Assembly: GCA_963969395.1 (NCBI GenBank)
Contig: OZ017800.1
Location: forward strand, 12,618,479 to 12,682,478
DNA length: 64,000 bases
Direction of reading: 5' to 3'
From: Pseudoscleropodium purum
Lineage: Eukaryota > Streptophyta > Bryopsida > Hypnales > Brachytheciaceae
Shown in pieces: positions 47,201 to 58,972 of the stretch. Made by a program: the position numbers and the translations under genes. The stretch's first letter is position 1, and each line of letters starts with the position of its first letter. Under the pieces are notes generated by a model. It saw only the letters and a list, made by a program, of their open reading frames with translations, did no database searches and was not told where the DNA came from.

Positions 47201-49148
47201 AGTCATTCATGTTGAGATCATTCAATGTCCGGAACAACGAATGGTTCTGATTATCATACCGACCATCACAGAGATCAATCCCGCCCACGAAGCTCATGAT
47301 CCTCCGCCTGCCTGTGTCGGCTCCTGGAAGAGGCGCATCCACAATGATCGTCTTCTGATGATGCGTGAACATGTTGCCGATCGCAAGGCCCTGGATTACG
47401 CTCAAGCTGTCGTCAGGGTTACGAGGACAGAGGTGACAGTTCACTTGACTGCCCTCAAAGTAAGCCTCAGTGTCTTCGTCGTGAGTGGCCATCAAACCGT
47501 CTTTGTGGAAAACCTCGACGGAGGTTCTGTCGTCCCAGACTAGGAGGTTCACGCGCACGCCCTCCGCGGCTTTCTTCTTCAGAAGCTCACCAAGTGTCAC
47601 GCCCTGCGATTCGGGAACAGGTCGATTCGGGTCGCGTACGAGGAGAATCTCGCAGTACACGGACCAGCCTGTTACAAAGATTTGTTAAAATGGGCAAATT
47701 TGGGCAAATCTATAGGTTTTGGTGGCCGGTTTCTTCAATCAACTAGTAGGACTTTAGTACGTTTAAATTTAGTATACCACCGCTAGAATGTAGGGAGTTC
47801 AGCCAGGTTTTCCAGCAACATTTCGAGCTACACTCAACATTTGGGAACATTCTTGAGCAACCTCTATCAGCAAACATGGCAATTTCGCAACATGCTTTAG
47901 CAAAGATGCAACGTCTTCCAGCATTTGTTATTCTTTAGGATTTGACACTCGATTTCTTAGTTCAATTTGTAGGAATTTAGTACATTTCATTACTAGAATT
48001 TGGACAGTGCGTTGAACAACGTGTTTCAGCAATGTTTCGAGCTACACTCAACAGTTTGGAACAATCATGCTTGAGCACCCTTTTTATGCAAGCATGCAAA
48101 CCTTCCAATATACTTCAGCAAACATGCCATGTTTTTCAGTCAACAGTTTCCAAAACGAAGTTCACTTTAGCAACGTTGAACGTCAACTTTGAAATCACAT
48201 TTTAGTGTAATCAACAACGTTCAAACATTGCTACAAACGTTGCTGTAGGGGGTGAATTCGGGTAGCGTTCCTTAATCTTCAGCTTTTGCTGACCGATTTC
48301 TTCAATCAATCTGTAGGAAATCAGTACATTTGTGGCTTATTTCAATGTTTTGTTTCACGGACCTGTAATGTATATCAAGTGACGCGCATTGTTGATGGCG
48401 TTGAAGACATCTTCCCAGCAGTGCGTGGGTTTCCTCAGCTGCCCCCCCGCTTGGAAAATCTCCGGCAAGAACCCGTCCTCCATGTGCGCATCCTGGTAGA
48501 GCGTCACCTTGCATCCTTTCCGCTGCGGGAAGTAGCAATACGGGACGCCCTTATACCGAGGATCGGCAATCCCTTCTCCCCAATGAGGATCATGAGAAGC
48601 CTCATAGAATTGGAGCTTGAAATGGATCTCCCCGTCGACCGCGTCTTCCCCGCGGTAGAGCTGGTACCAATTATCCACGGGCTCTCCTGAAAGTAGGGTT
48701 TCGGCAGGAATCTTCGCTCGACCGGCGACCACCGTACCAGGCACTGATGCGTCCTTGACAGAGACCGTGAGCTCGGAAACCGAGTGGCAGCAGTAAATGC
48801 GAAAGGACTCGTTCCAGATGGGTTCTCCTTTACCTTCCTTGAGAATGCGAGTGCGACCCACGCGGGAGCTTTCTAAATCGACGGTGGCGTAGTACTCGCT
48901 CCCGCCGACGATGGCGTCTTGGGCGGAATCCAAGATCTGGAAACATCGGTAATGTCAGGTGCAAGATTTTCAAAGAACTCGAGGCATTCACAATTAACAA
49001 CCAAGGAAAGTACCCTAGTAGTCATTGCAATGCTCACCGATTTGAAAAACCGTCCGATTTTGTGGGATTTCTTCTCTGATGGGGTCTCCAAGCCCCGACC
49101 CTCGAAGATCGTCACATGCAAAGTCCCGTGCAAGAGAATCTTCGCCAT
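44214..49148 (-). CDS. PLD: Phospholipase D alpha
   Basis: Hydrolyses phosphatidylcholine and related lipids to phosphatidic acid and head group at membranes, in stress and hormone signalling; calcium recruits it through an N-terminal C2 domain. Five coding exons: 49148-49038, 48936-48363, 47668-46943, 46240-45671, 44644-44214, all with GT/AG borders and matching phases, give 803 aa, close to the usual ~810. Start [20 protein letters not shown] is the family start. The C2 domain covers about residues 1-150; its first loop is short at the exon 1/2 junction. HKD motif 1 is [10 protein letters not shown] (His332, Lys334, Asp339); HKD motif 2 is [20 protein letters not shown] (His655, Lys657, Asp662), split by the last intron. 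The C-terminus [13 protein letters not shown] is diagnostic of the alpha class. An intron in the 5'UTR (about 49162-49484) is likely. Introns 2-4 each carry a local duplication. All catalytic residues are present. Confidence 0.97.
44755..45260 (-). repeat. 262-bp tandem duplication in phospholipase D intron 4
   Basis: GTTCCTGCATT recurs at 44755 and 45017, followed in both by GACGAAAAACTGA/GACGGAAAACTGA, TGACGAT-C-GGGT, AAATGGRCATCCCTA, AAATACACTGGGTYCACAGAATRTGAGGGGTTT (variants) and ATGGGAATA. Intron-internal; the intron is 1026 bp. Confidence 0.85.
46434..46700 (-). repeat. ~218-bp direct duplication in phospholipase D intron 3
   Basis: TCTATCACAGGCAAAGATGC followed by TTTCATGGGA at 46441 is repeated as TCTATCACAGTCCATCAAAG followed by ATGCTTCCATGGGA near 46659. 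Confidence 0.65.
47720..48330 (-). repeat. ~215-bp tandem repeats in phospholipase D intron 2
   Basis: CGAGCTACACTCAACA lies at 47824 and 48039. A second marker (TTCTTCAATCAAYTWGTAGG then TTTAGTAC/AATCAGTAC) occurs at about 47731, in degraded form at about 47957, and at 48298. So the intron holds two to three copies. Confidence 0.75.
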
Positions 49149-49160
49149 GGTGGTACCGTT

Positions 49161-49560
49161 CCTGCACACAACACTCACAGACTCCTCAAATATATCACCA
49201 CACAAAGCAGTAAAAATTCGTCAGTCGGACAAGGATTCCATCGCCATCAGGTGCAAGAAACATTTCGTAAAGCTCAAGCCCACAAAGCGGGATCGCCTTC
49301 ACAAAACGATCGCCTTCAAACACACACACACACACACACAACTTCCAAACTTCGTCTCTGTAACGCTCACTAACGACCCGAGATCTACCCAAAAATCCTC
49401 CCTCTCCAACCTCCTCATTTCCAACATCAGCTACCCATCAAACAAACCCAAAAACACCCCAACCATGTACCGATCTCTCCATACCTGCCTCCGATTGAAG
49501 CGAAGCTACCAAGCCCCCGCGAGTCTTCACCCAAAAAGCTCCAGCTGATGCCACTGCGTC
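49161..49560 (-). other. Probable 5'UTR intron and first non-coding exon of phospholipase D
   Basis: Thirteen bases upstream of the ATG there is a good acceptor (minus strand TGTGTGCAG|GAACGG), and at 49485 a good donor (GGCAG|GTATGG). An intron just before the start codon is a known feature of plant PLD alpha genes. The intron holds a (CA)10 microsatellite at 49321-49340. The first exon would lie upstream of 49485; its start is not defined. Confidence 0.55.
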
Positions 49561-49561
49561 A

Positions 49562-50770
49562 GTAGTAGAAGTCACACAATCGGATCTGAAATGTGAGCCC
49601 AACGTGAGCCGATCTGTGGGACAAATCGGGGGGAAATTCGATCGAGAACTTCACTAAGCTTAGGAGGGCCAGCTGCACATTTGAGATCGCAGCAGGTGGC
49701 AAAGCTATGGGAAACCTGGGAGTGGCAATGGCTGGCCCAGTCTCTTTCTAAAAATATTTCAACGCGGCCTTTCCGGTGCCATGACAGTACCTCCAGAAGC
49801 ACAGAGGGAGCAGCTTATCTCATCCGAAATTCGTGAGAAATCTCGGGATGTGCGTTCAGGAAGCTCAGCTTCGATTTGGGGTCGTCGGTTTCATGGACGT
49901 AGTCGCTGGGTTGGTGGCCTCTGCAGATTTTACAGAACTAAAGGTACAGGGCTAAGAGCATCTCCACTCCAGTGCCTGAGGCCGGCAAACTGCCGCGTCC
50001 TACTTGTAGGTCGGCCTGGAGGTACTGCAGAGAGTCACTGCAGAGTACTGACAAGAATCCCATCCCGGCCGGCAAAAAGGAAATTGTTTGACTTTTTAAA
50101 AGTAAAAAAAGACTGTGACTTTGTTGCAGGTAGGTTGCAACGGGGGGACTGCCAAGTGGTGAGAGAGAAACCCATTCGAGGGTGTAGATTTTACTAAAAA
50201 CACACCCGAAGGCGAGTGAGGGAGCCAACCCATTTCTAGCCACTTAAGCAATTTCGCATATATGGAGATCTGTTTTCTTGAGTGGAGAAATTCTCCAAAC
50301 AGAGTTTCGAAAGATTCCACATTTTTTCAGAATTTTATTTTTTCAAAACATAATCCTTGTAAGTTATTTAGTTGAAGATTCCATTCGACCTATTCTTGTC
50401 ATAGAGACTCTCCCTATTTCCAACCACTGGTTGGTTGCAAAATCAACGAAGACTGCAGCCAATCATAATGTGCCACAATTGCATTAGAAACTGTGCCATA
50501 ATTAATCTCCTACTTTCTCCTGCTGATTGGAAAGAGTGTAGCCTACTGGGTATGAAAATGGGTCCATGATCAGAAATAGGTTCGCCCCTTCACAACGTCT
50601 CAAGGTTGAAAAAAAGAGGGAAGGCACCAACGCCGGAGGCATGCTCCCCTCAAATTCCCAGCTTCATCAGAAAAGTGGTATCCAAGAATTTGGGTATCAT
50701 CTGTGTGAATAGTAAAACAGAGCCACAGTAATAATAAGTTGAGAGACACTGCGGCACCGACCACTGAGGG
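49562..50770. other. No gene seen; promoter side of phospholipase D and intergenic DNA
   Basis: GC-richer to about 50250. AAGAGCATCTCCACTCC at 49952 resembles the GAGCATCTCCAAC termini common on plant MITEs, but the other end was not found. Confidence 0.45.
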
Positions 50771-50775
50771 CCGGC

Positions 50776-50885
50776 AAGTTCAAGGGGTTTTCTTCCTTCC
50801 CCAGCACATGCATCTGACTCTTTGTGATAAAGTTCAACGGTTTTTCTTCCTCCCCCCAGCACATGCACCCGACTCTCTGTGATCA
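50776..50885. repeat. Two 54-bp tandem units
   Basis: AAGTTCAAGGGGTTTTCTTCC at 50776 and AAGTTCAACGGTTTTTCTTCC at 50830 (variants), each followed by CCCCAGCACATGCA-CTGACTCT-TGTGAT. Confidence 0.8.
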
Positions 50886-50897
50886 CATTAGTTGTAA

Positions 50898-51152
50898 CTT
50901 AGAGCATCCCCACCAACTAGTTCCGTATCCCTAAAAATTTAGGGAGAGGATCTCAAATGCAGATAGAGATGCAGAAACTCCTCGCACCAATCTGCTTCCA
51001 AGTTTTGTATCCCTAAATTATACAGAATTCTGTAAAACGTTGGGCGAGTTCTGTATCCAGAGGCTCATTTGCAGAACTGGTGAGGTCTCATCCGTATCCA
51101 GTCAAGGTTGACTGCTTCAACACTTCAGAAGCCCCTGGTGGGGTTGCTTTTA
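50898..51152. mobile_element. Possible ~255-bp MITE with GAGCATCCCCACC end
   Basis: Left end TTAGAGCATCCCCACCAAC; reverse complement of the right end AAAAGCAACCCCACCAGG. The left end belongs to the AGAGCATCTCCAAC type repeatedly seen at the termini of small plant elements. The interior repeats CCGTATCC/TGTATCCCTAAA motifs. The ends are imperfect and no target duplication is clear. Confidence 0.4.
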
Positions 51153-51159
51153 CTGCACT

Positions 51160-52569
51160 ATCAACACTGCACGAACGTTCCATTTTACGGAATTACAGAA
51201 TGGATTGACTGGTTGCTGGAAGGTTGGAACCAACAATCCCCCCAAAAATGGTAGCTAAGGTGGGAAGTTCTAAAAGTGCATAGGCTCTAAAAGCATCCAT
51301 CTCCTTAAATCTACAATGTATGTACATGTTGCTTTTTATAGCCTTTAGTCATGTACAAACAATGTACATTTCAGGAAGTGGATGCTATTCGAGCTCTTTG
51401 CCACTTCAGCTTCAAAATTTCATAACTAATTCCACGAAGCTCCAAAAAATATGAAGCGACTTGCGTTAAGTGCCAATTCTACTTGTTTTTCAAGGAAAAT
51501 TCACTGAATAATATTTCAAAAAGTTTCACCTCTCCAAAAATCAGTTTCAACTCTTAAATGGTCAATCTATGGACCTCCTACTTCAGTTCAAGGTAGCCCT
51601 TTTTTCTTACTTTTTGAAAAAATTATTGGGATGATAATCATATAAAATTTTGTGATGCATTATATTTCTACATTTGTCCATCTTTAGGACCCAAAAACAC
51701 TTTTCAATCATATTTATGCACCTTTTCATCCAAATTTGATGACTTCATCTACATTTTTAATAGAAATGAAAAAAATTTGGGGCAAAAAAAGATTACTTTT
51801 ATCTGGTGAAAAGTAGAAATTTATTTTGAAATAGTGCAATTTGACCCCATGGTGCCAAAAAAAAAAGGGTTGGTTCAAAGTTACTCAATGGATTTGGAAA
51901 AAAAAATAGTTGCATTTTGAAAACAATGGATGCAAAACCAAAAGGAATTACAAAAGGCCAGAAATAAACCAGTGCTACCCAAGAAATTTAGGATATTTGG
52001 CCAATTCCTTTGATTATTTAGGGTTTTTTAGCTAGCTTCGGCCAATCTCCATTGGCCTCTACCTGGCAAGATCAAAACAGACATAGAAAATATCAACCTT
52101 GGAGAGGAGTTTACAAGTATTAGGACTTCAGGATTTAGTGCGAATGCACTACTACACTACATCAAAGAAGCCAAGACTGAAAAGGTAGGGTTTGAAATTT
52201 TGTTTCATTTGTTTATGAGAAAAAAGAAAAAAAAGAAAAAATGTAGGTTCTTATCTACCAATGGCTATAGTCTGCCACCTCCCAATGGCACCTTTGCAAC
52301 TTCCATATGGCCAAGAATTTATAAAAAATTTATAATTTAACCAGTATCAATTTCAATTGCAAATGGAATTGGGAGGAAATTAGCTAGTAAGGAATTGAAA
52401 TTGGAGGAAATCAACCAAAACTTTTTGTGATTCAAAGGATGCAATTGAGGTCCATTGAAAATTGGTTCATCAATTTGCAAGGAAGAAATCAACTAAAGGA
52501 CTTCCAAAAAATTTCCAAACACTCGTTGAAGTTCACCACTTTTAACCCATGAATGATGTGGTGGACCTT
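51160..52569. other. No gene seen; AT-rich intergenic
   Basis: Short frames only. Nothing recognised. Confidence 0.55.
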
Positions 52570-52828
52570 TTTTGGGCCAATGAGTGACTAAGAATCTCTC
52601 CATGCAAGATAAAAGTGCAACTATATATTCATCCCAAAATTTTGTGAGAAAAGGGAAGGTCTTCTATAGTAGTTTAACTTCCAATGAGTGTTTTTTTTTG
52701 TTTTCTTTTTAATCCCAAAATGCACATGGTACCAAAAATAGATGATTTCCACTGTGACCAATCTGTTGTTCAAGGATTAACCCCCGAGCACCCAACATAA
52801 ATTCCCAAAGCAAGCCGTGAATTGCCAT
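52570..52828 (+). repeat. Repeat family G, plus-sense arm next to TTAA element B
   Basis: Shares GCAACTATATATTC, AGAAAAGGGAAGGTCTTCTA, TAGTTTAACTTCCAATGAG and GATGATTTCCACTGTGACCAA-like text with 40590-40790. Contains CTTTTTAATCCC after the T-run, the counterpart of the point at which element C is inserted in the copy at 58173. Confidence 0.6.
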
Positions 52829-53761
52829 TCAACCCCTAAAGGTCAAAACTACATTTTTTGGCAACATAGTGATTTGGAGCAGCTCACTATGAATGGATTT
52901 TTTATTCTTTTTTGCTGAAATTTTCACACAATATGTGCCCAAGGAGTAGCTTTAGGGTCAAACAATTTTCATAACTTTTGACTACATGGTTCAAAAGTTA
53001 TTGTATGATATGTCATTTTCAATGCTCAATGAGCAGCCCAAAAGTTTCTTCAAAAAACACTTTTTTCAAAAATAAAAATTTTAAATTGGTTTTCTAGATT
53101 TATGTATATGTGGAAAGCTTTGAATCATTGCATTTTGATTTAGAAGATGAAAGTTATGAGGTGTTCTAGTTTGCAAGTAGTTATGGATTCCCTACTAGAA
53201 AATAAACTTTGGAGTCCTTTATTTAACTCAAATTTTAATATATTTTGAAAAAAGTAAAAATGTATTATGTAGATTGTTAATTACTACATTACCACCTTTG
53301 GGATTGGAATTTTTCAATTTTATATTTAAACTCTTAACAATTTAGTAATTTGAATCACTTTGTACTTCTTTTTACTTACTATTTTTTTCCTATATATTGT
53401 GAAATTCAAAATGATCTAAAAATTTTCAAGCATGTAGCCAAATGTCTTTGAAGAATGAATCCAAAGAAGCACCACCATTCTGGACATTTTTTCATACAAA
53501 TGTGACCTTGTGAAGTGCAGCTGCCCGTATTTTCACAAGGCTAAAAAATGATTTTTGTCACTTCAAACGTTAATATCTTGCAATCTACACTGTGGAAAAT
53601 TCTGAAATTTTTTTCACATCTTTTCAAACTAGTTTACTATAAGATCCTATAGTTAAATGTGTCCAAAAATGTTTTTCATTTAAAATTTGATGCTTGTATA
53701 AAAAATGGCAGTTTTGAAGTGTTTTTGGTGAAAACATAGTCTCCAACCTTTTAGGGGTTAA
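52829..53761 (-). mobile_element. TTAA-flanked TIR element, copy B (933 bp)
   Basis: Starts TCAACCCCTAAAGGTC and ends AACCTTTTAGGGGTTAA, so the ends are inverted repeats CCCCTAAAGG/CCTTTTAGGGG with TTAA (one changed to TCAA) outside. The interior is the reverse complement of copies A and C throughout. No coding frame. Confidence 0.8.
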
Positions 53762-53764
53762 GTT

Positions 53765-55298
53765 GGCCTAGTTGATTAAAAAATAAGATCCAAGAAATGT
53801 GACCGTTGAGATTGCAAGAAAGTTAGGAGGATAACTTTGGGGAAAATTGTGGCTAAGTTTTCACCATACAATGTACACGATTATAATGGTCAAACGTCTC
53901 TCCAGAGAAGGCTAGATTTGGGGCATTGGAGCACTTACGGGCTAAGATATTAGGGTGTGGGTAAGTTTTGTGAAAGCCTACTTTTATTAATTTAGAGAAA
54001 AAACAAAACATGCAAGAACTGACTTAGGGTACATGAACCTCCCAAACACTAACTTATTGTACTGTACCATACGTGAAGGTCTAATTCAGCATTTGAGTGC
54101 CGAAATACTTTCTTTTTCGCGCACAAAGGGTTTTGGCAACTAAAACTATTGGTGTTGGGGTTTTGGCATTTAGGCATCCCAATTTCTTTTTGTGTACGGC
54201 AACATCTAGATTTCTTGTTTTGGAGAACATGTTGTATGGGATTTTTAGGCATGATGTAGGTTTCAGAAATATTCTAAAAATCAGACAATACTGATGAAAA
54301 TTTTCTGCAATATTTCAAACATTTCACACATTTCACTTGTAATATTCCACACTCCCAGACATTCCAAAAAATACTTAATTTATATCTGAATCTGACCTTC
54401 AAGTAGGGTAATTGGGAAGAGAATTGAAACGTGCAATTCATATTCAAGTAAGACCACGCTATAATAAGATTAAGATTAGGTCATAAATGATGTTTGCTAT
54501 TCTCTGCATAACTTTACCTACTCCAGTGGCTGACCCTACCTTAAAGTTAGTTGAGGTAAGCCGCTGTAGTCTGTACTCCTACTCAGTGCCGGGCTGCGGA
54601 TTCACCGGTAACGAACCTCTACTGCGCACTGTACAGTACAGTATCAACTAGAATCTTTGAGGTCATAAGAGCATCCTCAATGCGACCGGTAAGTGGTCAC
54701 TGGAATCGTACTTTGATGGACGACAACGAAAATGCTGACCTAATAGAGTTACTCGTAAAGTGTGTATAATGCGAGACCAGGAGACGTACTTTGGGGAAAA
54801 ACAAGGGCACTAAAACTGAGGTCTGATGGAGTTTGGTATTGTGTTTCTTTTGTACTATTCTTAGGGTTGTACCTGCCTGTAACACCCCTGTTTCAAACCT
54901 GGGTCTCTTTTACAATCAACTCTGATGTGGAGTGCAAGAGGCTCAACAATTTTGAAAATCTCTTGCAATTTCTCTCTCCTGCTTTGATGGCATTTTTTTT
55001 TGGTTTATATTGTGCTCCCTCGAAGTGAGCTAGCAAAAACTTTGACGATGTAATTGTGTCATTCCAAATAAATGAAGGAATAGAAGGAGCATGTTGAGTT
55101 TAATATTGTTCTAAAAGAAGTCTCTTGTGATTAGGGAATGGAATGAAAACATCAAGTGGTTTAGGGATCCAAGTAAGGTGTGACAGGGTTAAGGCACTTG
55201 TGCTAGAAAGTAAAACAACCAAGAAAATTGGACATGAATTGACAAGACAGGTACCATTATAGTGTGTAGTTAATGGCATAGGACTAAGGGTGCTTTAA
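53765..55298. other. No gene seen; intergenic with scattered repeat fragments
   Basis: 54820-54860 (GATGGAGTTTGGTATTGTG, TTTCTTTTGTACTATTC) resembles 61812-61855, so a further low-copy repeat is present. ATAAGAGCATCCTCAATGC at 54665 is another GAGCATC-type motif without a partner. Confidence 0.45.
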
Positions 55299-55576
55299 GG
55301 TAGGTACATCCAAAATTTGCACCTTTGCCTAAAACCATCATCATTACTTTTTGTACATCTCCAAACCAATATATACCTATGTTGGGAAAAAAAACAATTT
55401 TAAAATTGATCTATCATATTTTATTTACCCTTTCTAACTTTTGCATACAATATCAAAATGTCGCATTCTTCGGTGCATTGGAACCTCCTTTCACTTGCCA
55501 TCAAGAAAATCAATGAAAAATTGAGTAGAATAATAATAGGTACATTAACAAAAAGTGGCACTTTGGGGGTACTCAC
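55299..55576 (-). mobile_element. MITE family E, copy 3
   Basis: Reverse-sense copy: starts GGTAGGTACATCCAAAATTTG and ends AAAAAGTGGCACTTTGGGGG followed by TACTCAC. Shares CTTTTGCATACAATATCAAA, CATTGGAACCTC and TGTACATCTCCAAA with the complement of the plus-sense copies. Confidence 0.7.
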
Positions 55577-55839
55577 ATCACACTATAGACTAGGTAGTAA
55601 GAGAGTCGAGGGTTTTCCACACAGGAATCACTCAATGAAATCCTTACACCAAATTTCTCTTTTGGACTAATATTCATCACAAGCAATGGACCCAACTCTT
55701 AGAATCCAAAATTCTCCATGAAAAGAGTGTCCAAGAAATTCCAAATTTTTGAGGATGTATGGAATGTATTTCAAAACAAAATCCACAATTTTTCAAAGAA
55801 TTTTGAGCTAGGACATATGTTAGAAAAAATTTCAGCCCT

Positions 55840-56065
55840 TGGGAGGTTTGCAAGTTTCAAACCTTGGTGCAATTAAAGAAGAAATGAAATTATTTATTAT
55901 TTATTATTATTTTTTAATGAAAGCATCTATTGGGTGTCACATCAATGCCATGTCAAGTTTTTATTATTTTTTAATAATTTTTTTGTACTTGCATCTTGGG
56001 GGGCCAAAAAATGAAAGCTTAATAGTCCTCCCCAAGATTCAAAATTTTTCTAATGAAGAAATTAC
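55840..56065 (+). repeat. Dispersed repeat family F, copy 3
   Basis: Same order of motifs as at 10365-10625; see that entry. Slightly shorter in the A/T-rich parts. Confidence 0.6.
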
Positions 56066-56069
56066 GGTT

Positions 56070-57254
56070 TCAAAACCCCTACAACTTCTTAGGTCAAAAA
56101 TTAGAAAATACTTCTAAAGTTGCCAAAAAAACACACTTTCAGTTCGTAAAATAGGTATGTAAATCAAAATTTAGTAGTTTTTTAGAAATTGTAATGGTTA
56201 GACCTTATTATTGACTAGTGTAAGGGTCTTGCCTAAAAAAATTGGGGTAGAATTTCAAGTTAGGAAGAAGCATGCAAATTTTCAAAGCAAACTAATGCTT
56301 CCCTCTTTTTGCCTAAATTAAGAGGTAAATAAGAATCACAATTTTTTAACCAACCATTGGATTTAGGTGAAAATTGGATTCCCTAGAAAATCATTTGAAT
56401 TTTCAATCTCCCAAAAAAATGGAGAGAAAACCAAAATTTGATACTTCACTTTGGATGCCCCAAATACCCTAAAATCATTTCAAATTTAAAAGAGTTTTTG
56501 GGAGTTAAGTGAAAAAAGAGTCTAGACTAGAGTTAATTGGAGCCTAAGGTATAGACAATGCCAAGCATCATGAATTTGTGCCACATACTTGTAGACAAAT
56601 TGTGCCTACCCAATTGCAACCTATTTCTAAAATTGACACTAGAAAATTTTCCTTAAATTGTATAGAATCTATCCATGAATATTGAAAGGGCACTTTAGAT
56701 ACACCTATTTTTCAACCACCTTTCCAAATTCATAGTTCATTCATTCAATGTTCAAAAAATGCATGCCAAGAGCATTTAGAATACTCTTTTGACTCTTGAC
56801 AATGATCCAATAAAAACATAGATAATTCAACAATGGTAACCATGGTCAAATTATTATTCATACAATTTTAGATGCAACTTCATATGCCACCTTCAAGTCT
56901 TTAAATTTTGCTATGTGGGTCTTTCACATGCAATGATTTTGTCAATTTATGTGAAAAATGATGTAAAAAGTAACTCCAAGTACTATTATGTTAGAATGAA
57001 TTAAGAGTCTATTCATTCAAGGTGAAACAGTACTTCTCAAGAGAATTATTTGAGTGACTTTAGGACTAAGTTCCTTCATTAGAAGCAAGACTCTATACTA
57101 CACTAGTACTAAAAAATAGTAACTATTAGTTCCAAATGAAGGAATCATTTGAAAGAGAGCATTGATTTTTGATTGTTAGGATTACTTAACCCTAAAACAT
57201 AAGGCTAGTCATCGTAGAAATCATCTTCTTTTTTTGACTGGGTAGGGCATTTGC
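56070..57254. other. No gene seen; AT-rich intergenic
   Basis: No coding or structured feature recognised. Confidence 0.55.
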
Positions 57255-58172
57255 TTAACCCCTAAAGTTCTATAACTATTTTTTTTTCCAAAAATTGCTA
57301 TTTTTAGCACAAGTACCAAATTTTTTAAAAGAAAAATTTCAAAAACTTTTTGACACAGATAATCGTAGGTTCTTGTAGTGTGCTAACTTGAGAACATGTG
57401 GTAAAAACTTCAAAAATTTCCACCACATGGATTTCAAGATATTAGCATTTAAATTAATAGAAATCATTTTTTGGGCCTTGCAAAAAACAAGGTAGCTACA
57501 CTTCACAAGCTTACTTTTCTATATAAAAAAAAATGTTCAAAATAGTAGTACTTCTTTGGATTTGTTCTTTGATGCAAGTTTGCCACATACTTGAAAATTT
57601 TCAAATCATTTGGAATTGTACAACACGTAGGAAAAAATAGTAAGTAGAAAGAAGTAGAGAATGATTTAAAATACTTAATTGTTAACAACTTATTTATAAA
57701 ATTGAAAAATGCCAATCCCAATGTTTGTAATGCTATAATAAACAATCTACATCCCCATGGTTTTATTTTATTTTCAAAAATATTAAAAATTGTGTAAGAT
57801 AAAGGACTTCAAAGTTTATTTTAGAATAGAGACTCTATAACTACCCGCAAACAAAAAATCTTCATAACTTTTGGCTCATTGATCAAAATGGAACAATTCA
57901 AAGTTTTCCATGCATATATAAATCTAACAAACTAATTTCAAATTTTTGTTTTTGAAAAACATGATTTTTTTACGTGCCCAAATTGCTTATTTATACCATA
58001 ACTATTGACCCATATTTCCAAACATAATGAAATTTAGTGCATATAAATGATATTCCTTGTCCCCACCTTCTATTAAAATTTGGGCCCAAAATATGAAAAT
58101 CTTTAAGTCACATATACCTATCCAAGATTGCTATGTAGTCAAAAAAATGCATGTTAGTCCTTTAGGGGTTAA
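57255..58172 (+). mobile_element. TTAA-flanked TIR element, copy C (918 bp, best ends)
   Basis: Starts TTAACCCCTAAAGTTC and ends GTCCTTTAGGGGTTAA: a TTAA direct repeat outside CCCCTAAAG/CTTTAGGGG inverted ends. TTAA duplication plus CCC-starting ends is the pattern of piggyBac-like elements. The interior matches copies A and B and is non-coding, so the element would depend on a transposase from elsewhere. The right end abuts an A-run and the minus-sense arm of repeat family G. Confidence 0.8.
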
Positions 58173-58335
58173 AAAAAAACTCAAAAACACTCATTGGAGG
58201 TCAAACTAATCTACAAGACTTCCTTTTTTCCACGAAAATTATCAAAGACAAAGTCAACATTTGCAGTACTTTTGTCTTACATAGAAGGATTCTATATTAT
58301 CCATTGGACACCTCTAGGTCGCCGTGTCGTCACGT
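58173..58335 (-). repeat. Repeat family G, minus-sense arm interrupted by TTAA element C
   Basis: The complement reads GACAAAAGTACTGCAAATG, AAAAAAGGAAGTCTTGTAGA, TTAGTTTGACCTCCAATGAG, GTTTTTGAGTTTTTTTTTAA, then element C begins. The same text runs uninterrupted through this point in the copies at 40590 and 52570. Confidence 0.6.
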
Positions 58336-58972
58336 GGTCAAAGTATGGGGAAAATTTGTAGGAAGGGTTTGGTTGTTTTCAAGTTTTCAACAACGTGACT
58401 CCTTTGTGGTTGTTGGGGTTGCAATGCAGAGTTGCAGACTAAGCTTACTGAGCCGAAGGACTGTCCCCACCAACTTAAGGTAACTTAATGAGCAGGCTTG
58501 GACTTTGGACCCCGGCACACGTGGCAGACTGCTCCTGTCCACCTGGCATCATCGTCCGGGTTTGGTGAAAGCAGTGAGTGTCATGACTTCTGACAACGGT
58601 GAAGCAGAGTTTTTTGTTTTTTTTGTTTTTGTTTTTGTTTTTCATTTTATTTGGGTGTAAATAGTGTTTGGGAAACTTTTTGAGTTTTACCAGCTAATTT
58701 CCTTCAATTCTCATATTCTATTGGTTTTTGAAGAAATGAGTCTGGTTATTTTCTCTATTATTTTATTCAAAATAGAAAATTTATAGATTTTTTCACAGGA
58801 TTTTTGCTGTTGTTTGTCAATTGCAACTGGTTTTTTTCCCAAATCTATCAACTAACTTTGATCTAACTGTCGGGTTTTTCTGATCATTGGATGCAATGCA
58901 ACAAGCAATCCTCACGAGGAACATCAAGAAATACCCCCCTATTGAAACAATACTGCTTCAAAGGTTTAACAA

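Noticed and set aside
49952..50240. hAT-like MITE starting AGAGCATCTCCACTCC
   Set aside because: Only one end seen; no inverted partner or flanking duplication could be found.
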